64,000 nt of DNA, from positions 372,001 to 436,000 of the forward strand of contig NW_024104311.1 in the NCBI RefSeq assembly GCF_003945595.2, read 5' to 3'. The notes below the pieces were generated by a model. That model was not told the origin of the DNA and searched no databases. It worked only from the letters and a program-made list of their open reading frames with translations. Source of the DNA: Pipra filicauda. Taxonomy: Eukaryota; Chordata; Aves; Passeriformes; Pipridae. Numbering within the stretch: position 1 is the first letter of the stretch; every line of letters begins with the position of its first letter. A program made the position numbers and the translations under genes. Shown piece by piece: positions 12,601 through 27,600 of the stretch.

Positions 12601-15600
12601 CTGAAATTGCTTTGTTTTAAAGCTTTTCCTGGGAGTCTTGTGCTTATAATAAAGCTAGCATGGCCTAAAGCTTATGAATTATTTTTTTAATTTGAGTTCT
12701 TGTCATTTTAAGACAAATGCTTTTAGTCTTGCCCTCCCCCAGCAAAATTCCCCAAACAGAATGCGTTTTTGAATTTCTTTCATGCAGAAATTCCTCTTGA
12801 TGGCCCCTGCCAAATGTGGCATGTGTGGATGCATCTCAATGGGAGCTGTCTTAATCGATGTGCTTGCCTGCTGGCCAGCTGGGGGGGAAGCAGCACTTGA
12901 ACGATTTGGTTGTCACGTGTCTGCTTGTTCATCCTTTCTCTCTGAGCTTTATTTGGCTAAATAAAGGGACAGTGGAATTATTTGTTTACAGTAAGATTTA
13001 GTGCTTCCTTAATACCTTTTGGTATGGATACTTGCTGTTTAAAATAGCAGTGTTGCTGGGGCGGGGACTGAAGGTATGATGTTAGTGCCTCAGCTCACAC
13101 TTCGTGACAGCTGTGAGTGTATATATGCAACCTATAAAATGAATGCACGAATGCATGTAAATATAACTCTTTAAATCTTGACTTGAACAAGATGGGTGGC
13201 CTTGAAGAGTCTTTGTGTTTATTCCTTCCCTGGTTACTTGGGCTGACGGTCACGAAACTACTTTTTCTGACTGGCTTTATTCCTCATGTCAGGGAAAACC
13301 TAAACTAAACCCTCTAGCTCTCAAAACATGCACAGTGTGTTAACCCACCCAGTGGCTGATAATTTTGCTTCATCTCCCTCCTGCTCAGTTCTTCCATGTC
13401 TGGGTGGCAAGATATGTATGGGTTGTAGTGCAGCGCTAGTGACCTACCTGAGAGCTTTGGTGCCGGATGCACTGTGCACGGGACAGTACAGGACTTACTG
13501 TAGTTTATACTGAGATGCTCTTTGAAAAGTTAATTTTGTAATTAATGAAAACCGGTTTGGGGTTTTTTTTTGTTGTGGAGTTTTTGTCTTTTTTTATTTT
13601 TTTTTTCCCAAAGCAAGCTGCAGTTTGTCATAAATAGTGACCAGCCCCCATGGTCAACATTGATTTCCTCCTTTTCAATGTCAGATTTTAATAAGAGAAG
13701 CTTAAATTACCTACTGGTTTTATATTTCTGGCAATGAAATATTCTGTTCACAGTGGACTTCCTTCTGTGGATGTCAAGTGGTGGATTGTAATTCCTCTTT
13801 TCCCACAGGACCTATTCTTACTGTGCAGATGCCTTATTTTAGTTAACAGTATGAGAAAGGATGAATTAGAAGGATGAGTACAAGAAAGATTTTGTTGTTG
13901 ATGTTGCATGTTTGGTTTTTCTACTCTTGCTTTGTGATGCAAAAGGCAACTTAGAAGCTTGCTGCATCTTGTTTCACAGCTGAATAAATGAAAAAGTTGT
14001 CTTTGCTGCAGAAATCTAAAATTAACATTATCCCAGTCTTTTTAACAGTATTAACCTCAGGTGTTACATAGTACAGCAGTCAAAGAAGACACTTTTTTCC
14101 TGTAATGCACTACATCTTTACTTCTTTAGAATCATGCAAATGTTTATACCTTCTCGATTTTAATTTTCAGTAACCCAGCTTCCTGGTTTGTGGTGTGTGC
14201 AGCACAGAATGTCCTCTATTCACGTTGTGTCATGTGCAAAAGAAAATCTGCAGCTCTGATGTTGGCACATAGGAGGAGAGACAGGCAAGAGCACTTAGCT
14301 GGGGATTGCTCTATTTACTGAGTTGAGAGCCCCTGCATCCTCTTTGGTTTTTTTATCTATGGTCATCTTTATTGTGGCATAGAAGTTCTTGGGGTTTTTT
14401 TATTATTGTCAAAATAATGGAAAACATGAGTTGTGCTTTGTTTCTGGGACATGGTTTCTCTGAGTTGGTTTTCTACAGAGCTGGTGATGGTGCTTTGTTT
14501 GTTGGATTGGCCACTTCAAATCTGCTTAATCAAAATTAAGCATTTTGGGAATTATATTTGAATCTTGGTTCAACTGTTTGTGGCAGATTTTTGCAATTAT
14601 TTCTGTTGCAGAGAACATCCATAGTAATCTCATGAGCGTGGAAATTCCTTGCGTCATGCCACTGTGCAGTTTTGGGGCTTGCTGGCTAGAAGCAGGGTAA
14701 GCAGTCTCTGTGGCACTTCCAGACTTGTTTCTCTCTGAATTTATCTCCCTTGGGGCTTAGACTCACCCTTGTAAGCCAGTAAACCCTTCATTAACAGTAT
14801 ATTACCAGCTGATTATTTCTGCGGCTCCATGTTTTATCACAGCAGTAGTAAGAAAATAACTACATTAAAAAAACCATCTTGAATATTATGCTCTACATGC
14901 GTCAGAAGTATTTGTACTTACAGAAAATACTTGCTTTTTCCATCTAACACTGTGGCAGAGGTTCTTTAATGAATAATCAAGTTATTAAAAGTTTGTTCTC
15001 TAGGCTGTCATTTAATGGTAGTGGTATTTTAATGATACATTAACTGACCAAATATATAGAGGAACTACTTTTTTTTTTCCATGTGAGCTTAATAGCTGGG
15101 GAAAAGGGGTTTTGTTTCGTTGATACTCTTGAGAGGAAAGTTTACCTTAGTTTTTGTTTTCTACTGTATGCACAAATATAGAGGCATACTACATGATAAT
15201 ACTTAAGTGTTGGTAGTGGCTTCTGGTAGTAGTAAACAAAGCCATGAGACCTCATTGGACGTTTAGGGAAAAATTTCAATTTCTTGTAAAGCCTGAGGGA
15301 AGGCTTGTATGAAGAGATTGCTAACAGTTTCTCCAAGTATGTGTGGCAATAGCTGCAAAGTGGAAGGAGAAAGAAGCTGTCATTAAGATTGCCTTTGAGA
15401 AACAGCAGTAGACCATGAGTCCCTTGTGATGAGGTTTTTTAGAAGCACAGAATGGTTTGAGTTGGAAGGGACCTTTGAAGATCATGGAAGGACATCTTCC
15501 ATTATACCAGGTTGCTAAAAGCTGCTTCGAAAACTGGCCTTGAACACTTCCAGACATGGGACATCTACATCTGAGATGGACGGTCAGGAGTGTGGTACAA

Positions 15601-18600
15601 GGCTAATGCAAGGTACTGTTTTTCACAGCTGCAGATTGTGCAAGCTTGCATTGCTTTTCTCTCAAAAAAGCTTCTCTTCAGATAATTCTTCTAAACTATT
15701 TTCATCTCTTCTGTCATCTTCTCTACACCTTACTTCTGAGCTTACTGAAGTCCAGACTCTCTGCTTTCTTATGTTCTGGTAGGCAGAAGTAACTCGTGGA
15801 AAATACTTGTTAAAAGAATATTAACATTAACTCTAGAGCAGAGATTTTACTCTCAGCTGTTACATAGTTTTTGTTCCGTGTGTACTTAGCATGATGGTGT
15901 TAAACTGAGTGAGGAGGGATTTGATATTGGGAAGCAGACCACTGCCAAGGCAAGTATTTGGACAGTTGCTACAATGTTGATGTCCAGGTGCTGGAAAGAC
16001 AAATTACTTGTCGGTAGAATTGCCTTGTTAAGCTTTAGGGCTTGACATGCTCAGTGATCTCAGAGCTAGGGGGAGAGGTTAGTAAAGCTTAGGCAGAAGG
16101 ATGTACTACTGATAGTGGGCACAAAGAACACAGAATTTACAGGCCACAAGGACATTTGGCACAACTCCCAAGATAAGAAAAAAACTAACAAAGCCAACTC
16201 AGCAACTGTGCTGAGATCGGCTCCAACTGGATAAAAGGTAATTTTGGCAGAGGGAGCTTCCCAGCACTGACTCACAACCCACCAGCTCAAGAAACGAACC
16301 AACCCAAAAGAAGAGAAAGACCGAGCATGCGGACTAATTAGCATGAAAAGCGAGAGAGTCATTTAACCAATAGAAGGTAGAATACTAATTAATAAGAGAA
16401 CTATGTAACTTGTGGTCAATGAACAGTGATTTCTTCGTTTGCTAAAACATATAAATGGTATAAAGTTTTGATGATCAGGTAGCTAGCCTTTTGTGGGTTA
16501 CCACCTAGCTCCCTACTTTGCATAAATTAAGAATAAAGCCTTAAGCTGAGACAGGGGAGATTCAGATTAGATATTAGAAAAAAGCTTTTCGCTGTTAGGG
16601 TGGTCAGGCATTGGAATAGGTTGCCCAGGGAGGTAATGGAGTCACCATTCCTTGAGGTGCTTAAGAGGCATCTGGATCTGGCAGTGCGTGATACAGTTGA
16701 GTGATTACAGTGATAGTGCTGGGCTGACGATTGGACTGGATGATCTTAAAGGTCTCTTCCAACCTTGACAATTCTATGATTAAATAGAAATACCTTGTCT
16801 TGGTGTGTGAATTGGCACTACACACCAGGCAGTGAGCCTGCATTGAAGACAACAGTGTAGCATGTGTGACAATTTCGGTTCTCCTCGTTCCTTGGAATTA
16901 GTACTAAAGAATTGTTTGACTGATAACACCTTCATTTTTAAGCAGTGCACTTTGTGCAGAAATAATGTATGTGTAGTTATGGTCAAATAACTCAGGCATT
17001 CAAACACAATTTCAGACATGCTTACCCATTGCCACAGGCTTACCCACTTTGCCACCAGGCAAGAACTAGCAGAACTGTTTGACTTAATGAATGGAGAGTG
17101 GTTGCGGTTCTCCACAGCTGAGAGGCTTCAAGGTCTCACTTGTATTTACAGAGGCGACATCAAAGAATTTTCAAAAGCCTGAAATTTTCTTTGTAGCAAA
17201 CTCGGAGAAATAATCGTAGTAAGTGAAGCAATGCCGTTCTGGGGGCTGTTCTGCTAGCAAGCTAATGGTGCATTCTGCTTCCCGAGAAGATTCGGCAGTG
17301 GAGTTGAGCTGGCATGGAAGTACTTTGTAGATGCAGTACATTGCAAACCAGTAGTTGAGAGGAAGGAAACCTGTAAAGAACAGTTTTTCTTTATGTTGGC
17401 TCATGGGTAGTTCTGTTAGAGTATTTGCTTGAACAAAGAATTTATTTGCTTTTCTAATGCATTTAACTGTGAACAATACATTTTTTTAGGCTTGCTCTAT
17501 GTGTGTGTGAATTTAAAGCTTTTGCAACCTTGCTGGCCAAACTGTTGTTCCTTTGCCTGGTAAGGTGTTACAGCACTTCTGAGAGCCAGACAGACCTGGG
17601 CTTGTCAGAGGGATTCGTTCACTGAGGCTGTGCTGAGCATGGCTGGCTGCAGGGAGAAGCTGGGAGACCACATCTTTACACAGAATCACACACAGAATAT
17701 GCTGAATTGGAAGGGCCCCACTAGAATCATCGAGTCCAACTCCTAGCCTTGCACAGGACCATCCCCAGGAGTCACACCTGAGAGCATGTGCCTGAGAGCA
17801 TTGTCCAAATGCTTCTTGAACTCTGTCAGGCTTGGTGCTGTGAACATTTCCCTGGGGAGCCTGTTCCAGTACCCTTCACCCTCTGGGTGAAGAACCTGTT
17901 CTTAATATCCAACCTAAACCTCCCCTGACACAACTTCATTCCCTTGGGTTCTGTCACTGATAACCACAGAGAAGAGATCAGCGCCCATCCCTCCTCTTCC
18001 ACTCATGAGGAAGTTGTAGACTGCAAGGAGGTCTCCATTCAGTCTCCTCCAGGCTGAACAGACCAGGTGACCTCAGCCACTCCTCATACAGCTTCCCCTC
18101 CAGGCTCTTCACCATCCTCATTGCCCTCCTTTGGACACTCCTTAATGGCTTAATATCTTTCTTATGTTGTGGTACCCAAAAGTGCACAGAATATTCAAGG
18201 TGCAGAGCAGAGTGGGACAATTCCCTCCCTTGACCGGCTGGAAATGCTTTGCCTTATGCCCCCCCGGACAGGGTTGGCCTTCCTGGCTGCCAGGGCACTG
18301 CTGACTCAGATTCAACTTGCCATCAACCAGGACCCCCAGGTCCCTTTCTGTGGCACTGCTTTCCAGTATCTTGTCCTCAGCAGCCTTGCAGCAGGTGCTG
18401 GCCAGAGGATAGAGATATGTAGGGTTTGCTGCAGGGTGAGAGCACTGACTGAGAACTTGGGTCCAAAGTGGCCGCCTTCCTTACCACGGCAGTGTGCACT
18501 GTCCTAGCTGGCTCTAAGTCAGCCATCTGCATCAGTAGTTTGACCTGATATATATTTTGCTACTTGCTAAGGAGCCTTAGTTAAAATAGTTAAAATTAGA

Positions 18601-21600
18601 GGGAAAAGTGAACTCTGAAGAGCTTGGCAAAACAATGAATTATGAATGTTGGGTGAAACCCCACATATTTGGCGGCCCTTGGACTCGAATCTCTGCCAGG
18701 CAGGCTGATTCTCTCAGCTTGGCTGCATTTCTCTAAACTTTATTGTGGATCGAAAACATGTGAGAAGGCTGTGAATGATGAGCTGAAGTTGAATGTAAAA
18801 ATGTGTGAACTCTGCATTTGTTTTTTTTTTTCTTTGTAACTGTAGGATAAATCTTTTGATGAGCCTAAATTACATTCTTTAAGGATGCTCATTCAGTCAG
18901 TCCCTCTGTTGTCAAGATACTCTGTGGGTTACTTGGAACTGTTGGCAGCCGTCTGAAGTTTTTTTTCTTTTCTCATTAAAATTAATGGCAGATCTTCCCT
19001 GTGTTAAGACAGCTTTGAAGATTTAGTCAATGTTTCTGGAGTCAAGAGTAATAATTGTTTCTAAAGCTAGATGCATAAATACAGTATATTCACTACTGTA
19101 CTTGGAATATGAAACACTGATTTCTTTGGGTTTGCCTTCTGGGCTTAATGTTTCTTTACCCTTTTGGCTTATTTTCTTTTGTGAAACTTGTAATTCCATT
19201 TATAGAGAAGTGCAGTGTTCTCACCAGCAGCTCATTACAGCTACCTTTGGAGGGGGATTTCTAAGAGAGGAGGCTAATGGTAGTAGCATATTTATGTATT
19301 CACCATGCATGCAGTGGGCTTGATGCCCATTCTGTGTCCATATGTGTGGCTCACACCTGTGGACTCACATACCCTCTCTAGTTTAGGCTGGCTACTAGTG
19401 AGAATGCTTTTACAAAGCAGGAGATGATGTTGAACGTGTAGGAGACTGGAAGGTATAAAAGTCCATTTTTCTTGCCAGTAATCAGGGTCAAGTGTTACTG
19501 GAGAGACTGGTACTAGGTAATAATTAAATCAGTATTGGCATGTGTTCTGGTTGACTGTAGTCTGTAGTTATCTCAAGATAATGGTGAAGATTATGGTGGC
19601 ATAGTACATGCAAACCACAAAGTACACTTCACAAAAAAGTGTTGTCTTGCACAGAAACTAGAAATCATTATTTTTCTTTAGGGAATTAAAATTTGATCTT
19701 AAAAAATTGCTGAATGAGTCCCTCCAGAGTTTGTGTCTGATCAGATTCTGTAGAATTACACTCTTGGATAATGCTGCTTGAGATTTAATTGCAAATCCCA
19801 GCAGTGGATTGTATTTTTTATCACGGTAGCAAGCAATAACTCTTCCATGGACACTGAAGCAACCAACGAAGATGAAGCCTACAAATCCACTTCCAGAGTG
19901 CTGGAAAACATGGCAAAAGTTCCCTGTGTTTTGGCAAGTTGCTTTCCTGTACACATCAGACTTCTATACAAAACAGAAGTTGCCATGAGTTGGTATCCAT
20001 CAGCATCTTGCATGAATCTGATCTCCTGGAGCTGGAGCAGTCATATCTGTAAAGCACAGAAGGATGTTGCTCTAGACAGTGTTGGAAAATGAAACAGAGG
20101 AGCACAGTGCAAAACCTCTGACAAGTTCTAACTGTGAAACTGCAGCCTGAATTTTTAACTGTAAGTTGATGTTTCAACTAGATGATTTATGTAAGTCTCG
20201 GAGACAGCAGTTTTAGAGCCTCCAACAAAAGCACTGGATATGACCGCTGGTCCAGTCAGGGGTTTGAAAACCAGTACCCTGGTAACACGTTTCCGTGTGC
20301 GACTTCTGTTTTTACATGATAGGCAATACATTGCACTTGGGCACTGGTTTGTCTTTCACACTTCCCAGAACATCGCAAAGCAACCCCTGCCAAATAGGTG
20401 TTAGGAAATAGAGTGTATCAGTAAGTATTTAAGGGCTACAAGATCCAGGAGGCTGTTAGATTGCTGTTCTGGGTAGCACTCTAGAAGTCTTTACGGGAGC
20501 TTTGAGAGCAAGTATGCATGGAAATTAGAAAGTTTGAGATGAGGGTGTTCCAAGCTTGGCTGCTTTCAGATAATCTCTTTTAGGGAAACAATATTCTCTA
20601 GTGTTGGGATGCAGCACTGCTGTCATTAGTGGCTTGTTGGATCGAGTGTGGGTTGCACACTGGGGTAGGAACAGGGGCAAGGAGGCAGAGGTCTAAGGGA
20701 AAGGTACACCGCTGGGCAGGAGAAGAAGAAAATATGGCAGCAAAGCTGAATCAAGTAGCAGGGGAAACCCCTGTCCTGTGCCTAGTGAGGCACTGTGCTA
20801 GTGCCTTTATTAGCTCCAACAAGTGATGGGTGTAAATGGATGTCTTGTAGAATGACTCCCCTTTTTTTGTTTATTTGGTGGGTTTTTTGGTCAACACCAA
20901 AGACTGTAACTCGTGGAATGACAATGAAATGTCATGCTTGCATGGGTTTTAATTTTTTCTTGTCTAAAAATAGTGTGAAGGCAAATACAAATTCAGGATT
21001 TTTTTTGGTGAAATATCCCAAATTAGAAATGGAGGAAAAGAAATTTCAAGGCTGATTTCAAGGAATTTGCATTCTTTATTCAAGATGAAATAAGCCAGCA
21101 TACATCTTCATCAGTACTGCTTACTGCATTCACAGTTAGTGATGGTTTTTAAGCTTATGTAAAGTTCATTGTGACATCTTTTTTCCAGTTGATGCTTAAA
21201 ACTATGTGCCACTGTGTTTGTGTCAGAACAAAACCTTACTGTTTAATTGTTTTGTTTTTATTATTTACAAGGTGGAATATATGTTAGTAAAATTTGACCA
21301 TGAGAATAAGAAAGTGCGCCTGGCACTCTGTGGTGAAGAAGTTCTTCAAACACTGCAAGAAAAGGGGGAGAAGGTAAACCCAAAGTGAGTAGCTGTTTCC
21401 TGTTTCTTTTTTTTTTTTTTTTTTAATCCTCCTGCTGTGGTACTGTACAGAATTTTGTAGACCTGGCTTAACAGTCAAATCTGCTGTTGGTAAAACTGTA
21501 AACCACAGATACTGATATTTTCAGATAAATCTGGGGTTCAGGAAGTGAAAGATTTTGAGCACACTTGCAGGCAGTCCATGTACTTTTTATATTATGCTTT

Positions 21601-24600
21601 GGAAAAAAGGAGGATGTAATGGTGAGCCCACAGAAGTTGTAGTTTGGGTATTTTTTTGTCTTGCTCTGATTTTGTGTCTGTGTGTGCACAGTAATCCCTG
21701 CTCCATAAAGCATATGTGTGTGTGCACTTGTTCCTGTATGTCTGACTTCAGGAGCAAGTGAGGGCTGTATAGGGAAGCCTGTTGTCTGTAGGAGCACTCT
21801 CCCGTTTGTGGAAGAATTAGGAATGTAGATGTAAGGTTGGCAGGAAAGTTTTTCCCTATCCTCCCCTGTGGTGTTTTGAGGAATAATTAGAATATGTCCC
21901 TATTTCAACTATTCAGAGAACTGTGAATTACCTTCTAACTGATGGCAGCAGAGAAATGAGACCAGAGACAGCAAAGTGTTTTGGCTGAAGAGAGCCAAAA
22001 GGTCACAGCTTACAGGAGGGTAGAGATGAAAGGCTTTTGTCCCCTGGACCTGTCAGCTTCTCTCTGTCTGCCTTGACCTCCTCTTCCAGTAAGGCTTCCT
22101 TTTCTGTCTTTCTTGGTAGGGGGACTAGTGAAAGCCTACGAGAAGGAACCCCTTTGCTTTTAGCATCAAGACAGCTACTGTCAGGAGAATAGTAAGAAGT
22201 TGCTCTGCCTGTGGTAGGGTGTGCTCCACAGAGTAGGCATGGCTTCACAAGGGCATGGGCAGGTACTTCTTTTTAGGGGTGACTAGGTGCACTTAAACTG
22301 CATTTTAATCTTAACCCAATAAATTTGTAAAACAGGACAGGCAGTAAAAATAAGAAATGGAACAGAACTTTTGTCATACCTTGCACTGTGAAAGCATTAG
22401 AGGGTTCTGTACTTTCCAGTTTTAGTTAAAACCCCAAGAAACAAAGCTTGAGACAGATACTAAAGGTGATTGCAATTTGATGACGTAAGCAAATTCTGCT
22501 TGCTGCACTATACAGCAACACTATTACTGCCAAACTGTGCCTTATTTTCTTTGTACTGCCTCCTGGCAGTGAGGTACGTTGGAAGGTATGTTGTGTTACT
22601 GTCAAATAATCAAATTTAGGAGGTTTTTCTTGCAAGTGGTATTAATTTCTGTAATTCTCCCAAATAATTAATCTTTTTTAAAGTTGCTGAAATATTTACA
22701 TGAGGCTATTATTTTATTATAGCCACCCAACACTCTGGAGACCAGAATATGGAAGTTACATGATTGAGGGGACACCTGGGCAGCCATATGGGGGAACCAT
22801 GTCCGAGTTCAACACTGTGCAAGACAACATGAGGAAAAGACGTCAAGAGGCTGCTTCTGTACTCAAAGAAAATGAGGCTGTTTGCACTGTGACATCATTT
22901 CCAAGGTGAGATGGTTATTGAAGTGTAATGCCATGTTTCCTATTCTCCTTATACAGTTTTTCTCCTTACTGCATATAGCTAACTGTACAATGAAATAGAG
23001 AAAAACATGATTCAGTTGAAGTACTTTGGCTTGATGTTCCAGTCATGTTTCCTAAAATTTTCATTGCAGCAAGACAAGCAAATAAGCATCTTTTTAGCTT
23101 GCTTCTAACCTGTGACAATTTTGTATTAGGAGAGAATACCTGAATATTCATAACATATATTCTATATGTTGTATATAGAATAGTCTGCCATCTTGAGTTG
23201 ATAGAGCAATTCATATATAAAAGGTTTCTCTTTACCTATTAATCTTTACCTTTAATCTTTATAAATAGCAGTTTTGCAAAATATGGCTAACCTGATCTAT
23301 TTTTTAACACTACTTTTTCACTGAAGTGCATGTAGGCTTCTGGTAGTTTGGAACACACAGACTTAAGACTTCTATAATACAATACTGTACTTACTGAATC
23401 TAGAAAGGAGAGCATCTCTCCTGGGTGGATAATACCCTTACAAAAAAGGGTAGATTTCCTCCTTTTTATTGTTATTAAGACATACTTGAAGAAATTAAAT
23501 TCAAGATGTACTTCATTACCTAGGAGAAACTGTACTTTATGCATTCCTTTCAAACATAATTCTAGGCAGGGATTTATTATGTTCGTTCTAACTAGCCTGG
23601 TCAGTGAAGTGAATGAAGATAGTTATGCTTATAATGGTTAAAAAGTTGCTCTGCAGTAGAAGAGAAAGAGCTGACCTTACTGGCTAGTTTCTTGGGTAAT
23701 ACAGAATGCAGTGGCCCTAAATTCTTGCTGAGAGCAGGAACAGTACAAAATATGACTTAGCAGTGAAGTTCAGGTGCCAAAATGCCTGCATTAAGCCCCA
23801 TGAATGCTGTTTTCTCTTTATCGGAGCTGTACTAGGTGTAATAAGAACTTATTTAAAGTCCAGTGGTTAAGAAGTTCTCAGTGTATTACAGAATTTTGGG
23901 GGGTTTTCCCTGCAACCTTATAAATATATTATGTCATTAAATAAATTTTCTATACAAACATTTTTGACCCAGTTTTGCAGGGAATAAAGGGAGAGTTCTT
24001 CATCGCTTTATAGATACAAATAGATACTTCTTACATCACTGTAGGAGCAAGACATTACACCTCAGTAAATGTGTTGCTAAAAGCTCAGTAGAAGCTAGTA
24101 AATAATAAAACGTAGTTTGTTTATTACTTATGCATCCTCCCAAACATAGTTTCGTACCTCAGAGGTTGCTCTCCCTAGGCTAGCCTAATTTAGTTTACTT
24201 CTTGCACCTTTCACTATCGTACGATTCAAGGCCTGTTGGTTTGACTGGAGTCTTGCTAATACATTTCTGAGGTTTCATGGGTTTGGAGTTTTATGCCACA
24301 TTCTCTCTACAATGACGTGTACATATGCCTGTGTGCATCTGTGCATGTACACGTGCGTATAATAAAAAAAACTGCATTTGAAAAGGAAAAAAAACTTGTC
24401 AGAGTGCTGACAGAAGACAGGTAAAGAAGTAAGTTTATTCAAATTAAAATAACTCAGTTAAAAATTAACAACCTGAAAATGCTTAAATATTAAAAATTTC
24501 TAGCTTAGATGCTAGGTAAGTGTCTCTAGTTCTTAAATTCGTGAGCCCCTGCTGCTGGACCAGAAAGTTGTTTTCTGTCTTGAGGACCGGAGGGATGCAG

Positions 24601-27600
24601 TTTGCAGTGTAGCACTTTCATAGGTAATGAAGCTGGGTTTACAAGTTGCAGGACAACTTGTATACATAAACTAGGAAGAAGAAAACAGTAGTAAAATACA
24701 TGCTGAGAATAAATTATATTTTCAGAAATGTGTTTCCTAGTATTTTGTGTACTTTGTTTATAGCTTTATCAGCTAACTTTTTTTTATCCATCTAAATAGT
24801 AGAGCCTCTCAAGATAACATAATCTTTGCCCTTTTTACTGGGCAGCATGGAGAAATTAATCTTCTGCTTCTTTACCTCCACCTTGCCAACGATTCCTTTG
24901 TCTAAGCTGTACTGAAAGCTAATTTTTGTTTCAGGTGACTCTGAAACTTAAATGGAGTTTCTCAAAGGGGAGAGTTATATTCTGATTAGCTTGCGTTTCT
25001 CTCAATATTTTACACTAATAGCTGCATTTTTTCTTTGGTTATTACATTCCTCTCATAGGAATTTTCAGAGTTCTAGAATTACAAGCTGCTATGAAACTCA
25101 GGATGTATCACTTGAAACTACCTCTGATTCTTACAGAGTTGGTTAGGTATATATTTTAACAGGGGTAGATTGTTGGGAGCAGAGCTGGATAAATGACTTC
25201 AGCAGTCAGCATTAACCTGTATCCTCTAGAGAAACTCTTGAAGGCACAGAATGCAGTTGCATGTCAGTATTAGTGACGAGCGCTGACACACTCTGACATG
25301 TGTATATACTCTGCATAATACTGTGAAGTCTCCTGCTTCAGCCACTGAAAATGTCCATAATGGTAGACTAGTGGTTTGAAAAAATAAAAGGCTGTCTTAA
25401 CCACCATGGAAGCTAGTTGTTGGCTGGTTGTCTACTAGGATCCTAATCTCTGATCATCTGACCATTTTAAAATCACAGTCTGTTTTCATTACAGCTTGGA
25501 TCTCATTGTTGTGTTACATAGGTTAGGGTGTCCTGGGTTTACACTGCCGGAATATAAGCCAAGACCAGTAGAAGGAGGAGCTTCAAAATCCCTCTTTTTT
25601 CCAGATGAAGCCATCAATAAACATCCTAGATTTAGGTAAGAATATTTGGGAAGTCTGATGAGAAGCCGAATATTTTTTCTTTGCCTAAATATCTTAGACA
25701 CACCTGCAAATTCTTTACATTACTGGAATAGAGAGCACTGTGTCTAGTTGCTGCAGATATTGTAAGGACTTGGACAGAAATGGTTGTGATGACATGTTTT
25801 TTCTTTTCAAAGTGATTTAAGAAAGTAAACTGTTAAGTTCAAGTACCTTATATAATAGTTCATGCTGTTATGGGGCAAAAGGTTTTGATTTTGCTAAATT
25901 GTTTCCGGTTTGAAATCGTGTGGCACGAGCTAATCCAACTCTCAGGTATGTCACAGCAACATCTCAGTGTAGGCGGTAGCTTGCCCTAGTTACTCTGAAA
26001 TGGATCATGTTGTACTTCTATAGTCTGAGAGGGGTTTTCACTGTAAGGTGAGACTTTGAAAAATGAAAATTATTATATTTAAAAACTAAGCACACCTTTT
26101 ATCTTGCCCTTTTATTCTTCAGGTCTTTACCTTTTACTTCTAACTGTTTTATCAGCGTAGTACTGTGAAGTCCATCAAAATAAGACTGACTTCACAGGAT
26201 AAAAAATCGGTGTTGTCTACCTTAAACCAGGAAAAGAACCATCCTGAAGAAAAATGCTCAAAATAAATAGGAAGTTGACATTCTGAATTTGTTGACATTC
26301 AGAATTGTTAAGCAATTAACTGCAAAAACATCTGCATAAAGAGAAAATTTCAGATAATTCCACGAACTTTTTTTTGTTGTAGTACACTGACCAGAAACAT
26401 TCGACACCGAAGAGGAGAAAAGGTTGTGATAAATGTACCAAGTGAGTAAATTCAGTCTTTCTTTTTGCTTTTTTAAAATAATTGTTCAATCTCCTACTCT
26501 GAGTTACTGTTACCTGTATTTTTCACACAGTATTTAAAGATAAGAACACACCATCACCATTTATCGAAACGTTTCCTAATGATGATGGAGAAGCAGCAAA
26601 GGCGGCTAAGCCAGACTATATATACATGGATGCTATGGGTTTTGGAATGGGAAACTGTTGTCTCCAGGTAAAGTGCATATGCTTTCAAGATGTTTCTGCA
26701 TGTTTTTTCCCCTAAATGCTTCCCGTTTTAAGACTTGCCTTATGTCTACTTTCGCTTTCTTAATTCAACTGATGCGTTTTCCATCACTGGGGCAAAAGGG
26801 GAGATAGAAGAACAAATATAATGTTATGTCTGGTAATCTAGTTTTAAAATCCGAGTATATTGGGTTTGGCTGGCCAGGTTTTGATCACAGAGGGGCTGAA
26901 GGGATGGCTGTTCTGAGAAGTGGCTGGAAGCTTCCTCCATGTCCAAGAGAGCCAATGCCAGCTGGTTCCAAGACAGACCCAGCACTGGCCAAGGCCGAGC
27001 CCATCAGCAACAGTGGTAGCACCTCTGGGATAATACATTAAGAAGGAGGGAAAAAACTGCACAATGGCACTGCAGCCAAAGATAGGAGTGAGAACGTGAG
27101 AGGAAGAGCTCTGCAGGCACCAAGGTCAGTGAAGAAGGATGGTGAGGAGGTGCTCTGGGTGACAGAGCTGAGATTCCCCTGGAGCCTGCAGTGAAGACCA
27201 TGATGAGGCAGAAGGATGACAGTGGAGCAGAAATCCACCTGCAGCTGTTGGAGGACCTTACACCGAAACAGGTGGATGCACGAAGGAGGCCTGTGGGAAG
27301 CCTGCAATGGAGCAGGTTCCTAGCAGGACCTGTCACCCCATGGAGCATTCATGCTGGAGCAGTCAGTTCCTGAAGGACTGCACCCTATGGAGGAGTTCAT
27401 GAAGTGTAGCCCATGGGAAGGGCTGTCGTGGTTTAAACTCACCCAGTAAATAAATACCATGCTCCCTCATACACATGTACACCCCCACCCCTGGTGGTGT
27501 GAGGAGGAGAGTCAGAAAAAGGTGAAACTCATGGGTTGGGATAAGAACAGCTTAATAATTGAAATAAACTAGAATATAATTGTACTAGTAATGAAAATGA

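Larger units (their letters stand above)
6604..21271 (+). other. GCLC: GCLC intron 1 (14,668 nt)
   Basis: Donor GTGGGT, acceptor TTTACAAG. The longest intron. Its first 400 nt are still CpG island. The rest is AT-rich and carries a tRNA-derived SINE near 9501, a T-rich tract at 13561-13607, CR1 fragments near 15440, 16547 and 17681, and a probable LTR near 16090. No further exon is supported. Confidence 0.9.
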
